Positions 1 through 9,272 of a stretch of 64,000 nt of DNA are shown in pieces. Location of the stretch: positions 1 to 64,000 of the forward strand of contig JAUJMS010000002.1 in assembly GCA_030446745.1 (NCBI GenBank), read 5' to 3'. The notes under the pieces were generated by a model. That model was given only the letters and a program-made list of their open reading frames with translations. It ran no database searches and had not been told where the DNA came from. How positions within the stretch are numbered: the stretch's first letter is position 1; every line of letters begins with the position of its first letter. Position numbers and translations under genes: made by a program. Origin of the DNA: Egibacteraceae bacterium (GTDB lineage Bacteria > Actinomycetota > Nitriliruptoria > Euzebyales > Egibacteraceae).

Positions 1-122
1 AGGAGCTCGACCACGAGGACGGCGAGCTGACCGCCACGCAGAAGGTCAAGCGCGCGGCCATCGGCTCGATGTTCGGAGACCTCGTCGAGGAGCTCTACGG
101 CCAGCGGGGGGCGCAGCGGTGA
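1..122 (+). CDS. Acyl-CoA synthetase (AMP-dependent ligase), C-terminal end only
   Basis: Only the last 39 codons are present; the gene starts before the window. The tail reads GELTATQKVKR followed by FGDLVEELYG, which matches the C-terminal end of long-chain fatty-acid-CoA ligases, where the LT-x-TxKVKR segment carries the catalytic lysine that acts in adenylation. The stop codon overlaps the livH start as GTGA, so the two are translationally coupled. In actinobacteria and proteobacteria an AMP-dependent ligase is often embedded in a Liv-type ABC transporter operon, which fits here. The assignment rests on a short segment, so the substrate class is uncertain. Confidence 0.7.
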   Translation, partial: ELDHEDGELTATQKVKRAAIGSMFGDLVEELYGQRGAQR

Positions 123-1012
123 CCGAGTTCCTGCAGAGCCTCACCCGCGGCCTCGGCACCGGGTCGCTCTACGCGCTGCTCGCCGTCGGCTTCGTCATCA
201 TCTACAAGTCGACGCTGGTCATCAGCTTCGCCCAGCCCGCGCTGATGGTCGCCGGCGCGGTGACGGTGACCTACCTCGCGGTCGACTTCGGGCTGAACTT
301 CTTCCTCGCCGTCGCGATCGCGGTGGCCGCGACCGCGGCGCTCGGCCTGCTGGTGGAACGCGCCGCGCTGCGACCGATGGTCGGCAAACCGGTCTTCGTC
401 ATCGCGATCATCACCCTCGGGGTCGACATCTTCATCCGCGTCATCGTCAACCGCTTCATCGGGCTCAACGTCCGCCAGGTCGGCGATCCCTGGGGGCTCA
501 ACGTGATCGACGCCGGCGGCGTCGTCATCCAGCAGCGCTACATCGCCATGGTCGTGACGACCGCAGTCGTCGTGACGGCGCTGTTCGCCTTCTTCAAGTA
601 CTCGCGCATCGGGCTGGCCATGCGCGCGACCGCGTTCGATCAGGAGACCGCGCTGGCGCAGGGGATCTCCGTCGGCACGGTGTTCGCGCTGAGCTGGGCG
701 ATCGCGGGCGGGCTGGCCGCGCTGGCGGGGACGTTTCTCGGAACCAGCGCCGGCATCGACCAGCAGACGTGGCTCGTCGCGCTCAAGGCGCTGCCAGCGA
801 TCATCCTCGGCGGGCTGGACTCCATCGGCGGGGCGGTGATCGGCGGCCTGGCGGTCGGCGTTCTCGAGTCGCTCGTCGGCACCTACCAGGGCCAGTACGC
901 GCCGTGGCTCGGGCAGAACTTCGCTGTCGTGTCCCCCTACGTGCTCATGCTGCTGGTCCTGCTCGTGCGCCCGTACGGGCTGTTCGGCACGCCGGAGGTC
1001 GAGCGCGTGTGA
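119..1012 (+). CDS. livH: Branched-chain amino acid ABC transporter permease LivH
   Basis: Inner-membrane permease of a high-affinity branched-chain amino acid (or related amide/carboxylate) importer, 297 aa, the normal family length. It starts near the N-terminus with GTGSLYALLAVGFVIIYKST, the typical LivH opening, and has about eight hydrophobic segments. The EAA-like cytoplasmic loop region near residues 180-200 is followed by AIAGGLAALAG. The GTG start overlaps the upstream stop by four bases and its own stop overlaps the livM start in the same way. Because it sits next to an acyl-CoA synthetase, the real substrate could be another carboxylate or amide; the family does not tell these apart by sequence. 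Confidence 0.9.
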   Translation: MTEFLQSLTRGLGTGSLYALLAVGFVIIYKSTLVISFAQPALMVAGAVTVTYLAVDFGLNFFLAVAIAVAATAALGLLVERAALRPMVGKPVFVIAIITLGVDIFIRVIVNRFIGLNVRQVGDPWGLNVIDAGGVVIQQRYIAMVVTTAVVVTALFAFFKYSRIGLAMRATAFDQETALAQGISVGTVFALSWAIAGGLAALAGTFLGTSAGIDQQTWLVALKALPAIILGGLDSIGGAVIGGLAVGVLESLVGTYQGQYAPWLGQNFAVVSPYVLMLLVLLVRPYGLFGTPEVERV

Positions 1013-2124
1013 GGGGCCGGCCCGAGCTGTACACCTCCTACGAGGCCGACGCCGCGCTGCTGAACACGCCGGCGAAGAAGGTCGCCGTCGTCGGACTGTG
1101 CCTGCTTGCGGTCGCCCTGCCGTTTCTGGTAAAAGACGCGCAGCTGCTCGTCCTCGCGACCGCGTACGTCGCCGCGATCGGCGCGATCGGGCTCAACCTC
1201 GTCACCGGCTACGCCGGCCAGGTGTCGCTGGGCCACGCGTTCTTCCTCGGACTCGGCGCCTACACCGGCGCCGTGCTCAGCGGTGACCCGGACCACAGCA
1301 CGCTCGGGTTCGGCCTGCAGATGGCCGTGTGGCTGCCCGCAGCGGGGCTCGTCGCCGCGCTCGCCGGCCTGCTGGTGGCGCCACTGGCCGCGCGCCTGCG
1401 CGGGCTGTACCTGGCGATCGTGACGCTGGGCCTGGTGTTCCTCGGCGAGCACCTGTTCAAGGAGCTGCGGTTCATCACCGGCGGCGTCGGCGTCGGCCGC
1501 CCCGCCCCCGTGCCCGAGCTGTTCGGCTTTCGCTTCGACCAGACCGGCCCGGTCCTCGGGGTGCTGCTGACCCGCAACCAGCGCCTGTACTTTCTGATGT
1601 TCGCGCTGCTCGTCGTGTTCGCGGTGCTCGGCCGCAACCTCGCGCGGAGCGCCGTGGGTCGCGCGTTCGCCGCCGTGCGCGACCGCGACATCGCCGCCGA
1701 GGTCATCGGCGTGCCCCTGACCCGCTACAAGGCGATCGCGTTCACGATCTCGTCGTTCTACGCGGGCGTCGCCGGAGCGCTGCTGTACACGCTCATCGGC
1801 TTCATCGAGCCGGCGGCGTTCAACCTGCTGCTCAGCGTCCAGTACATCGCCATGGTGCTCATCGGCGGGGTCGCGACGATCTCGGGCTCGATCCTGGGCG
1901 CGATGTTCATCACGCTGCTGCCGCGAATCACCCGCGAGATCCCCAAGCTCTTGCCGTTCGTCAGCGGCCAGGCCACCGGCGGTGGCCTCCTTACCGTCTT
2001 CCAGCTCGAGGCGCTGCTCTACGGCCTGCTGATCATCGGCTTTCTCATCTTCGAGCCGCGCGGCCTGTTCGGGATCTGGGTCCGCATCCGCAACTACTGG
2101 AAGGGCTGGCCCTTCTCCTACTGA
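1009..2124 (+). CDS. livM: Branched-chain amino acid ABC transporter permease LivM
   Basis: Second membrane subunit of the importer, 371 aa from the GTG at 1009, which lies in a GTGA overlap with the livH stop. Longer in-frame extensions upstream lie wholly inside livH and are rejected. The core contains GLNLVTGYAGQVSLGHAFF, the hallmark of LivM permeases, then about ten membrane segments and the conserved loop GRAFAAVRDRDIAAEVIGV near residue 220. It ends FEPRGLFGIW, a common LivM ending. No ATPase subunits are visible in the window; they are presumably upstream, before the ligase. Confidence 0.92.
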   Translation: MRGRPELYTSYEADAALLNTPAKKVAVVGLCLLAVALPFLVKDAQLLVLATAYVAAIGAIGLNLVTGYAGQVSLGHAFFLGLGAYTGAVLSGDPDHSTLGFGLQMAVWLPAAGLVAALAGLLVAPLAARLRGLYLAIVTLGLVFLGEHLFKELRFITGGVGVGRPAPVPELFGFRFDQTGPVLGVLLTRNQRLYFLMFALLVVFAVLGRNLARSAVGRAFAAVRDRDIAAEVIGVPLTRYKAIAFTISSFYAGVAGALLYTLIGFIEPAAFNLLLSVQYIAMVLIGGVATISGSILGAMFITLLPRITREIPKLLPFVSGQATGGGLLTVFQLEALLYGLLIIGFLIFEPRGLFGIWVRIRNYWKGWPFSY

Positions 2125-2164
2125 GCACCGCCCACCGACACACGACCCGTCGAAAGGACAGACC

Positions 2165-3526
2165 ATGACGCACACCCAACGATGGACGCGCCTGGCGGTG
2201 CTCGTCGCCGTCCTCGCGCTCGTCGGCACGGCGTGCCGCAGCAACACCGGGGCGCCGTCGGCCGACCCGACCGCCGCCGGTTCCGCCCCCGCGGGCGGCG
2301 GCAGCGAAGCGGCGTCGGGCGACATGAAGACCGACGTCGGCGTGACCGAGGAGGCCTGCCCCAACGCGGTCAACCCCGACAACGGCTGCATCTACCTCGG
2401 CAGCATCTCCGACCTGACCGAGGGGCCGTTCGCCGCGTTGGCCGTGCCCATCACCGACGCGCAGAAGGCCTTCTGGAACAAGGTGAACGAGGACGGTGGC
2501 ATCGGCGGCTACGACATCGACGTGACGACCTACGTCCGCGACAACAAGTACAACCCCGAGGTCCACAACCAGGTGTACCAGGAGATCAAGCCCAACGTCC
2601 TGGCGCTGGCGCAGAGCCTGGGGTCGCCGACGACCGCCGCGATCCTCGACGACCTCGAGGCGAACAACGTCGTGACCGTGCCGGCGTCGTGGACGTCGGC
2701 GTGGGAGTTCTCCGACGTCATCATCGAGTCCGGAACCAACTACTGCCTGGAGTCGATGAACGCCATCGACTACGCGCTCGAGGAGTTCGGAGAGGACTTG
2801 TCGGTCATGGCGGTGCACTACCCCGGCGACTACGGCGGCGACGCCGCGGCCGGCGCCAAGGTCGCCGCCGAGGAGAACAACCTCGAGTTCACCGACGTCG
2901 AGACCGCCCCGGGACAGGAGAACCAGGCCGGCGCGGTCGACGAGATCGTGTCGAAGAAGCCCGACGTCGTCATCCTGACGACCGGTCCGACCGACGCGGC
3001 CGTCATCGTCGGCCAGGCTGCCGCGCGTGGCTTCAAGGGCAAGTACCTCGGCACCAGCCCCAGCTGGAACCCCGGGCTGCTGGGGACCCCCGCCGCCGAC
3101 GCGCTGAAGGAGCAGTACCTGCAGACGGCGTACTGGGAGTCCTACGAGGCCGACACGCCTGGCCACCAGGCGATGCGCGAGGCGCTCGGTGACGTCGAGG
3201 GCAACGACGGCTACACCTCCGGGTGGGTGTGGTCCTACCCGCTGAAGGCGGCGCTCGAGGCGGCCGCGGAGTCCGGTGACCTCACCCGTGAGGGTCTGCT
3301 CAACGCGGTGAAGTCGCTCGAGACCGTCGACTACCAGGGCATGCTGCCCGAGGAGGCCGGCAGGTTCGCCGGTGAGCCCAACGAGACGGTGTTCCGCCAG
3401 ATCATCGTCTCCAAGCCCGACGAGGAGTCGACGACGGGCGTGTCGAAGATCGAGGACTTCTTCGTCAGCGAAACGGCGGAGAACTACAACCTGGAGGCGC
3501 CCTGCTTCGAGGCCGCGGCCGGCTGA
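2165..3526 (+). CDS. livK: Branched-chain amino acid ABC transporter substrate-binding lipoprotein
   Basis: Extracytoplasmic solute receptor of the same importer, 453 aa. A positively charged N-terminus and hydrophobic stretch end in the lipobox LVGTAC at about residues 19-24, so it is a lipoprotein, followed by a Gly/Ser/Ala-rich linker. The rest is a type I periplasmic-binding fold of the Leu/Ile/Val family, with GSISDLTEGPFAA near residue 80 and NDGYTSGWVWSYPLKAALEAA near residue 350. An AAAGGA ribosome-binding site precedes the ATG. It is the last gene of the operon, 40 bp after livM, and is followed by a strong hairpin. Confidence 0.9.
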   Translation: MTHTQRWTRLAVLVAVLALVGTACRSNTGAPSADPTAAGSAPAGGGSEAASGDMKTDVGVTEEACPNAVNPDNGCIYLGSISDLTEGPFAALAVPITDAQKAFWNKVNEDGGIGGYDIDVTTYVRDNKYNPEVHNQVYQEIKPNVLALAQSLGSPTTAAILDDLEANNVVTVPASWTSAWEFSDVIIESGTNYCLESMNAIDYALEEFGEDLSVMAVHYPGDYGGDAAAGAKVAAEENNLEFTDVETAPGQENQAGAVDEIVSKKPDVVILTTGPTDAAVIVGQAAARGFKGKYLGTSPSWNPGLLGTPAADALKEQYLQTAYWESYEADTPGHQAMREALGDVEGNDGYTSGWVWSYPLKAALEAAAESGDLTREGLLNAVKSLETVDYQGMLPEEAGRFAGEPNETVFRQIIVSKPDEESTTGVSKIEDFFVSETAENYNLEAPCFEAAAG

Positions 3527-3536
3527 CCAGGTGATT

Positions 3537-3577
3537 CGACGGCGGGGTCGGCGCAGCGCCGGTCGACCCCGCCGTCG
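3537..3577 (+). terminator. Strong intrinsic hairpin after livK
   Basis: A perfect 14-bp inverted repeat (CGACGGCGGGGTCG and its complement) encloses a loop that itself pairs (GGCGC-A-GCGCC). It lies 10 bp after the livK stop and before glgC. There is no T-tract, as is usual for GC-rich actinobacterial terminators. Confidence 0.75.
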
Positions 3578-3613
3578 CAGCCGCCGACCACCGCTCGGTA
3601 GGGTGGCCGCGTC

Positions 3614-4855
3614 ATGCGGCGCCCGCACGTCTTCGCGATCGTCCTCGCCGGCGGCGAGGGCAAACGCCTCGCGCCGCTGACCGCCGACCGCGCGAAGCCC
3701 GCGGTCCCGTTCGGCGGCAACTACCGACTCGTCGACTTCGTGCTGTCCAACCTCGTCAACGGCGGCTACCTGCGTGTCGTCGTCCTGACCCAGTACAAGT
3801 CCCACAGCCTCGACCGCCACATCAGCCAGACCTGGCGCATGTCGCCGCTGGTCGGCAACTACGTCGCCCCGGTCCCCGCGCAGATGCGCCGCGGTCCGCA
3901 CTGGTTCGCCGGGTCCGCCGATGCGATCTTTCAGAACCTCAACCTCATCCACGACGAACGTCCCGAGTACGTCTGCGTGTTCGGCGCCGACCACATCTAC
4001 CGCATGGACCCGCGCCAGATGGTCGAGCAGCACATCGCGTCGGGCGCCGCGGTGACCGTCGCCGCGCTGCGCGTGCCGCGGGAGGACGCGAGCCGTTTCG
4101 GGGTGCTCGAGCCGGGCGACGCCCATCGCATCCGGTCGTTCCGCGAGAAGCCGAGCGTCGCGCCCGAGGGGCTGCCCGACGCCCCGGACGAGGTCTACGC
4201 GTCGATGGGCAACTACGTGTTCACCGCCACCGCGCTGGTCGAGGCGGTGACGACCGACGCGGCGTCGCAGTCCAGCGGCCATGACGTCGGCGGCGACATC
4301 ATCCCGATGCTCGTCGACAGCGGCGACGCGGCGGTGTACGACTTCGCCGCCAACGACGTGCCAGGAGCGACGGAGCGCGACGCCGGCTACTGGCGCGACG
4401 TCGGCACCCTCGACGCGTACTACGACGCGCACATGGACCTCGTGTCGGTCCATCCCATCTTCAACCTCTACAACAACGACTGGCCGATCTACTCCTGGCA
4501 CCGGCCGATGCCACCGGCGAAGTTCGTCTTCGACGACGACGCGCGGCGCGGCCAGGCGCTGAACTCGATGGTCAGTGCCGGCGTCATCGTGTCCGGGGGG
4601 TGCGTGCGCCGCTCGGTGCTGTCGCCGGAGGTGCGGGTCTCCTCCTCCGCGACGGTGGAGGGCTCAGTGCTGCTCGACAACGTGCGTGTCGGTCGCGGCG
4701 CCCGCGTGTGCAACGCGATCCTCGACAAGAACGTCGTGGTGCCCGCCGGCATGGAGATCGGCGTCGACCTCGACGCGGACCGCGAACGGTTCACCGTCTC
4801 CGACAACGGCGTCGTCGTCATCGGCAAGAACGCCAAGATCCTGCCGCCGGAGTGA
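3614..4855 (+). CDS. glgC: Glucose-1-phosphate adenylyltransferase
   Basis: Makes ADP-glucose from ATP and glucose 1-phosphate, the committed donor for glycogen synthesis. The 413-aa length is standard for GlgC. The N-terminal nucleotidyltransferase signature [20 protein letters not shown] is followed by [14 protein letters not shown], and the glucose-1-phosphate site contains FREKPS and later [15 protein letters not shown]. The C-terminal third is a left-handed beta-helix (repeated V[11 protein letters not shown] type hexapeptides) ending in VVVIGKNA. The gene follows the livK terminator, so it begins a new unit, and it is 2 bp upstream of the glgA start. Confidence 0.95.
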   Translation: MRRPHVFAIVLAGGEGKRLAPLTADRAKPAVPFGGNYRLVDFVLSNLVNGGYLRVVVLTQYKSHSLDRHISQTWRMSPLVGNYVAPVPAQMRRGPHWFAGSADAIFQNLNLIHDERPEYVCVFGADHIYRMDPRQMVEQHIASGAAVTVAALRVPREDASRFGVLEPGDAHRIRSFREKPSVAPEGLPDAPDEVYASMGNYVFTATALVEAVTTDAASQSSGHDVGGDIIPMLVDSGDAAVYDFAANDVPGATERDAGYWRDVGTLDAYYDAHMDLVSVHPIFNLYNNDWPIYSWHRPMPPAKFVFDDDARRGQALNSMVSAGVIVSGGCVRRSVLSPEVRVSSSATVEGSVLLDNVRVGRGARVCNAILDKNVVVPAGMEIGVDLDADRERFTVSDNGVVVIGKNAKILPPE

Positions 4856-4857
4856 GC

Positions 4858-6051
4858 ATGCGCGTGGCGCTGTTGACCCGCGAGTTCCCGCCGCACGTGT
4901 ACGGCGGCGCCGGCGTCCACGTCGAGCACCTCGCACCCGCGCTGAGCGCGCACGTCGACGTCGCCGTCCACCGCTTCGCCGAGCCGGGCGACCGCGCGGT
5001 GGCCGCTGCGGCCTACGCGCCGTGGGAGGCGCTGGCCGACCCCGCCCCGCACACCGCGGCGCTGCGGACCATGTCGGTCAACCTCGCGATGGCGGCGAAC
5101 CTCGGGGGCGTCGACCTCGTCCACAGCCACACCTGGTACGCCAACTTCGCCGGCCACCTCGCCAAGCTGCTCTACGACGTCCCGCACGTGATGACGAGCC
5201 ACAGCCTCGAGCCGCTGCGGCCCTGGAAGGCCGAGCAGCTCGGCGGCGGCTACGCGCTGTCGTCGTTCTGCGAGCGCGTCGCGGTGGAGGCGGCCGACCG
5301 GGTGATCGCCGTGTCGGCACGCATGCGCGACGACCTGCTCGCCTGCTACCCGGCCGTTGACCGCAACCGCGTCGTGGTGGTCCACAACGGCGTCGACGTC
5401 AGCGCCTACGCGCCCGACCCCCGCACCGACGTCCTCGACCGTCACGGCGTCGACCCGGACCGTCCCACCGTGATCTTCGTCGGACGGATCACGCGCCAGA
5501 AGGGACTGGTGCACCTGCTCGCCGCCGCCGAGCAGCTCGACCCCGACGCGCAGCTCGTGCTGTGCGCCGGCGCGCCGGACACGCCCGACATCGCCGCGGA
5601 GGTTCGCGCCGGGGTGGCGCGCCTGGCAGCCACCCGCACCGGCGTCGTCTGGATCGAGCGGCTGCTCCCCCGCGCCGACGTCGTCCAGCTGCTGTCGCAC
5701 GCCACCGTTCTCGCCTGCCCGTCGGTCTACGAGCCCTTCGGGTTGGTGAACGTCGAGGCGATGGCGTGCGCGACCGCGGTCGTCGCCAGCCGCGTCGGCG
5801 GCATCCCCGAGATCGTCGTCGACGGCGAGACCGGCCTCCTCGTCGACGTCGGCCCGTCCGTCGACGCCCACGGCGAGCCGGCGGACCGGTGCGCCTTCAC
5901 CGCACGACTCGCGACGGCGCTCAACGACCTCGTCCGCGACCCGGACCGTGCCGTGGCGCTCGGCGCCGCCGGCCGGCGCCGCGTCGAGGAGCACTTCAGC
6001 TGGGACGCCGTCGCGGCGCACACCGCGACGGTGTACCGGAGCGTGCGGTGA
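4858..6051 (+). CDS. glgA: GT4-family glycogen synthase / alpha-maltose-1-phosphate synthase
   Basis: Actinobacterial-type GlgA, 397 aa from the ATG at 4858. It is shorter than the GT5 glycogen synthase of enterobacteria and belongs to the GT4 fold. The N-terminal domain opens RVALLTREFPPHVYGGAGVH. The C-terminal Rossmann domain has VGRITRQKGL near residue 210 and the donor-binding EPFGLVNVEAMA near residue 295. In mycobacteria the orthologue (GlgM) condenses ADP-glucose with glucose 1-phosphate to maltose 1-phosphate, feeding the GlgE route; whether this protein is a synthase or GlgM-like cannot be decided from sequence alone. It is co-transcribed with glgC, and its stop overlaps the next start (GTGA). 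Confidence 0.9.
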   Translation: MRVALLTREFPPHVYGGAGVHVEHLAPALSAHVDVAVHRFAEPGDRAVAAAAYAPWEALADPAPHTAALRTMSVNLAMAANLGGVDLVHSHTWYANFAGHLAKLLYDVPHVMTSHSLEPLRPWKAEQLGGGYALSSFCERVAVEAADRVIAVSARMRDDLLACYPAVDRNRVVVVHNGVDVSAYAPDPRTDVLDRHGVDPDRPTVIFVGRITRQKGLVHLLAAAEQLDPDAQLVLCAGAPDTPDIAAEVRAGVARLAATRTGVVWIERLLPRADVVQLLSHATVLACPSVYEPFGLVNVEAMACATAVVASRVGGIPEIVVDGETGLLVDVGPSVDAHGEPADRCAFTARLATALNDLVRDPDRAVALGAAGRRRVEEHFSWDAVAAHTATVYRSVR

Positions 6052-6275
6052 CGGCCCGCCGCGGCCGGCCCGCGCGTATCGCCCGGCGGATCGCCATCGC
6101 CCTCGGCGCCGTCGCGCTGCTCGCCGGGTTGACCGTCGCCTCGGTGCTGCTCATCACGCCCGACGTGGCGCAGGGCCCCTGCGAGCGTGTGGACATCATC
6201 AGCGTCGCGCCGTGCTCGCCGATCGCGCCGGCGCGCCCGCCCAACGAGTCAGTTGGCGAGGGTTCCGACTCCTGA
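6048..6275 (+). CDS. Small single-pass membrane protein, unknown
   Basis: A 75-aa product from a GTG that overlaps the glgA stop as GTGA. A basic N-terminus (about ten Arg in the first 15 residues) precedes one hydrophobic helix, IALGAVALLAGLTVASVLLI, then an outside tail with two cysteines spaced about 13 residues apart. The overlap argues that it is translated with glgA. Its 3' end overlaps the converging sensor kinase gene by 27 bp. I recognise no family; it could be a non-coding extension of the frame, but the basic-helix architecture is credible. Confidence 0.5.
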   Translation: MTARRGRPARIARRIAIALGAVALLAGLTVASVLLITPDVAQGPCERVDIISVAPCSPIAPARPPNESVGEGSDS

Positions 6276-7658
6276 CGGTTCCCGCACCGGGGACGCCGCG
6301 GGGGGCGACAGCGCGGCCAGCGGCAGCCGCAGCGTGACCCGCGTGCCGCCGTCGGTGTCCAGCGCGACGCTGCCGCCCCAGCGCTGCACCGCCTCGCGCA
6401 CGATCGCAAGGCCGAGACCGGTGCCCGGCAAGTCGCCGCCGCTGCGGCCGCGGTAGAAGCGCTCGAACACCGCGTCGCGCTCGTCGTCGGCGATGCCAGG
6501 GCCGTCGTCGGCAACGGTGAGCACGCCGTGCTCGCCGTCGCGGTCCAAGGTGACGGTGACGGTGCTGCCCGTCGGCGAGTACTTCAGCGCGTTCTCGATG
6601 AGGTTGTCCAACGCGATCTCGAGGTCCTGCTCGCCCACGGCCAGCGGGGGGCATTCGGTGACCGCCCGGAACGTCAGCCGCTGGCCGCGGTCGCCGGCCA
6701 GGATGGCCCAACGGTCCACCGCCTCCTGGCCGGCGACGCCGGCGTCGGTGGTGTCGCCGGCGGCCGGCGGCACGCCGGCGCGCAACAGGGTCAACAGGTC
6801 GCCGACGAGCCGGCCGAGCCGGTCGACCTCCGCCAGGCCGGCGCGGGCGTTGGGGTCGCCGGTCACGTTCAGCGCCTCCAGCCGCAGCCGCAGCCCGGTC
6901 AGCGGCGTGCGCAGTTGGTGCGAGGCGTTGGCCAGAAAGTCGCGCTGCGCCTTCAGCGTCCGCTCGATGCGGTCGGCCATCGTGTTGAGCGCCGCCGCGA
7001 CCTCGACGACCTCGGCCTGGCCGTCCTCGTCGACGCGGGCGGACAGGTCGCCCTGACCGAGCCGCCCGGCGGTTGTCGCGAGGCGCCGCAGCGGCCGGGT
7101 GAGCGAGCCCGCGACGGCAACGGCGACCGCGGTACCGACGGCGAGAACGGTCAGGCTGACCGCCACGAGGACAGCGAGCCGCTCGCGGATCCGCTGCTGC
7201 ACCTGCTCGATGCGCGCGTTGACCCGTACAGCGCCCACGATGCGTCCGTCCTCGACGACCGGGGTCGCGACGACGTACTGCGTGCCGGTGTTGCGGTAGG
7301 TCCGCTCCAAGCGCGTCGGCTGCCCGTTCAACGCCAGCGGGATCTCGCCGCGATAGCGGTAGTCCGTGCCGAGCGGTCGCCGTCCGGTCGAGTCGGCGAC
7401 GAGCGTGGCGTCGTCGTCGACGACGATCACCCGTCCCAGCTCGGGTTGGCGCCGCACGAGGGCCGCCAGCGCCGCGTCGCCCTGACGTTGGGCCGCGGGA
7501 ACTTCGGCGGCGATGTCCTCGGCCTTTTCGGTCAGCTGCACCGCGAAGTCGCTACTGGCGCGGCGCGCGACGTTGATCCCCAGCGGCAGCGCCAGCGCGA
7601 TGATCGCCAGCAGCAGCAGGTAGACGAACGCGACGACGAGCCGCGCCCGCAGCGTCAT
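6249..7658 (-). CDS. Two-component sensor histidine kinase
   Basis: Membrane sensor kinase of 469 aa, starting at the ATG that overlaps the response-regulator stop (ATGA). Order: transmembrane helix at about 9-29; an extracytoplasmic sensor domain of about 135 residues; second helix near 165-190; HAMP linker; HisKA with DFLANASHQLRTPLTGL carrying the phosphorylated His near residue 250; and a HATPase domain with LIENALKYSP (N box), VADDGPGI (G1) and GTGLGLAI (G2). The stimulus is unknown. A longer reading from further upstream lies inside the regulator gene and is rejected. It forms a classical pair with the regulator at 7655-8365. Confidence 0.92.
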   Translation of the reverse strand: MTLRARLVVAFVYLLLLAIIALALPLGINVARRASSDFAVQLTEKAEDIAAEVPAAQRQGDAALAALVRRQPELGRVIVVDDDATLVADSTGRRPLGTDYRYRGEIPLALNGQPTRLERTYRNTGTQYVVATPVVEDGRIVGAVRVNARIEQVQQRIRERLAVLVAVSLTVLAVGTAVAVAVAGSLTRPLRRLATTAGRLGQGDLSARVDEDGQAEVVEVAAALNTMADRIERTLKAQRDFLANASHQLRTPLTGLRLRLEALNVTGDPNARAGLAEVDRLGRLVGDLLTLLRAGVPPAAGDTTDAGVAGQEAVDRWAILAGDRGQRLTFRAVTECPPLAVGEQDLEIALDNLIENALKYSPTGSTVTVTLDRDGEHGVLTVADDGPGIADDERDAVFERFYRGRSGGDLPGTGLGLAIVREAVQRWGGSVALDTDGGTRVTLRLPLAALSPPAASPVREPSGVGTLAN

Positions 7659-8365
7659 CCCGCCAGCTCCTCTGGCGCGGCGAACCGGAAGCCGACGCCC
7701 CGGACGGTGTGGATGTAGCGCGGCGCGGTCGGGTCGTCGCCCAGCTTGCGGCGCAACGCGCTGACGTGGACGTCGAGCGTCTTCGTCGGCCCGAACCAGT
7801 TCGGGTCCCACACCTCCTCCATGAGCTGCTCGCGCGACAGGACGGTGCCCGCGTTGCGCATGAGCAGGCGCAGCAGCTCGAACTCGCGCCGCGCCAGCTC
7901 GAGGTCGGTGTCGCCCCGCGTCGCGCTCCAGGTCCGCTCGTCCAGGCGCACGTCGCCGACCTGCAGCGTGGTCGCCGGCGGCTCAACCGGCGCGGCCGGC
8001 TGGCCGGCACGGCGAAGGACGGCGCGCATCCGCGCGACGAGCTCGGCCATGCCGAACGGCTTCACGACGTAGTCGTCGGCGCCGAGCTCCAGACCGACGA
8101 CACGGTCGGTCTCGCGCCCGCGGGCGGTCAGCATGATGACCGGGACGTCGCTGCGCGCCCGCAGCGTGCGGCACACGTCGCGCCCGTCGATGTCGGGCAG
8201 CATCACGTCGAGCAGCACGAGATCGGGCTCGCGCTGCGCGATGAGGTCGAGGCCCGCCCGCCCCGTCCCGGCGACCGCAACGTCGAAGCCCTCGCCGGCC
8301 AGGGCGGCGGCCAGGGGCTCCGAGATCGACGGCTCGTCCTCGATCAGCACGACGGTGTGCGACAT
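7655..8365 (-). CDS. OmpR-family response regulator
   Basis: DNA-binding response regulator, 236 aa. The receiver domain has the acidic pair ED at residues 9-10, the phospho-acceptor Asp53 in LVLLDVMLPD, the Thr of MLTARG and Lys of VVKPFG. The C-terminal winged helix (about residues 135-230) has ARREFELLRLLMRNAGTVLSREQL and ALRRKLGDDP. The start at 8365 is the only one consistent with the receiver fold. It is transcribed first, with the kinase coupled after it. The divergent promoter region towards 8543 contains a 35-bp motif that recurs at 9906-9940 and may be its binding site (inference). Confidence 0.94.
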   Translation of the reverse strand: MSHTVVLIEDEPSISEPLAAALAGEGFDVAVAGTGRAGLDLIAQREPDLVLLDVMLPDIDGRDVCRTLRARSDVPVIMLTARGRETDRVVGLELGADDYVVKPFGMAELVARMRAVLRRAGQPAAPVEPPATTLQVGDVRLDERTWSATRGDTDLELARREFELLRLLMRNAGTVLSREQLMEEVWDPNWFGPTKTLDVHVSALRRKLGDDPTAPRYIHTVRGVGFRFAAPEELAG

Positions 8366-8418
8366 GGCGCTCAGTATGGCGGCTGCCTCCCGTCGGGTCC
8401 CCCGGACAAAGCGCGCCT

Positions 8419-8453
8419 GCCAAGAGTTGGGCAGCCGTTGACCGTTGGTTGGG
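8419..8453 (+). promoter_or_regulatory. 35-bp motif, copy 1, in the divergent regulator intergenic region
   Basis: Shares 25 of 35 positions, without gaps, with 9906-9940. The core begins with the small palindrome CCAA-GAG-TTGG, then CAGC, ACCGTT and ends TGGG. It lies about 53 bp from the response-regulator start and 89 bp from the HTH regulator start, in the only promoter space of both genes. The role as an operator is inferred from position and repetition. Confidence 0.5.
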
Positions 8454-8542
8454 CTCGAGCAGGGCGGACGCATTCTTTCGTCTCAGAACGCTGCCGTTAG
8501 AATCACCGACGACAGCGCCGAGGCGGCCAGCCGGAGGCCCGC

Positions 8543-9250
8543 ATGGACTCGAGCATCGCGCGACAGCTACCCGTCCTGCGGTCGCTCGACGACGACGCCC
8601 GCCGGCGCATCTACCAGGTGCTGCGCGATGCCGGGCGGCCGCTGACCCGCCGGGAGGTCGCCGCCGCGGCCGACCTCCCGCTGCGGTTGACGACCTTCCA
8701 CCTCGAGCGTCTCCTGGACGCCGGGCTCCTCACGAGCGCCTACGCCCGTCCACCCGGGCGCTCGGGTCCCGGCGCCGGCCGCAGCGCCAAGTACTACGAG
8801 CCCGCTGCGGTCGAGCTCGAGGTCTCGATTCCGCAACGCCGCTACGCGTTGGTCGGCAGCCTGCTCGTCGACGCGCTGAGCGCGGCGCAGCGCGGCGAAG
8901 CTGCCTACGACGCCGCGTTGCGCGTCGCCCGCAACCGCGGGCAGGCGATCGCCCGGCAGGCGGCGACCATCCCACGTCGCGGGCGTGCCGGTGAGCGGCA
9001 GCTGCCCGCCTCGCTGGCGGCGGTGTTGCGGCGGCTCGGCTACGAGCCGTACGAGCCAGCCGCGGGGACGGTGGCCTTGCGCAACTGCCCCTTCAACACA
9101 CTCGCCGAGCAGGCGCCGGACCTCGTGTGCGCGCTGAACCGCACCTTCCTGCAGGGAGTGCTCGAAGGACTCGGCGACCCCAACGGGAAGGCGCTGCTGG
9201 CCAGCTGCCGCCCCGGCGACTGCTGCGTCGTCCTGCAACCTGCTTCGTGA
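8543..9250 (+). CDS. Winged-HTH transcriptional regulator with Cys-rich C-terminus
   Basis: A 235-aa regulator with an ArsR-like winged helix at about 15-75 (RRIYQVLRDAGRPLTRREVAAA, then FHLERLLDAGLL). The C-terminal region carries NCPFNTLAEQAPDLVCALN at about 180-198 and ASCRPGDCCVVL at the end. That gives five cysteines arranged as in SufR-like regulators, which use such residues to hold an Fe-S cluster or metal. A GGAGG site sits five bases before the ATG. The next gene is a DUF2231 membrane protein, and the two are probably co-transcribed. The family is known in actinobacteria, but ligand and targets are not, and cluster binding is inference. Confidence 0.8.
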   Translation: MDSSIARQLPVLRSLDDDARRRIYQVLRDAGRPLTRREVAAAADLPLRLTTFHLERLLDAGLLTSAYARPPGRSGPGAGRSAKYYEPAAVELEVSIPQRRYALVGSLLVDALSAAQRGEAAYDAALRVARNRGQAIARQAATIPRRGRAGERQLPASLAAVLRRLGYEPYEPAAGTVALRNCPFNTLAEQAPDLVCALNRTFLQGVLEGLGDPNGKALLASCRPGDCCVVLQPAS

Positions 9251-9272
9251 ACCCACCCGCAAAGGAGATGGC

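Noticed and set aside
937-4501. Very long open frames on the minus strand opposite livM, livK and glgC (484 and 818 codons)
   Set aside because: Antisense frames of GC-rich genes are long by composition. These products are Arg/Val/Asp-rich without any domain, while the plus-strand genes have complete families.
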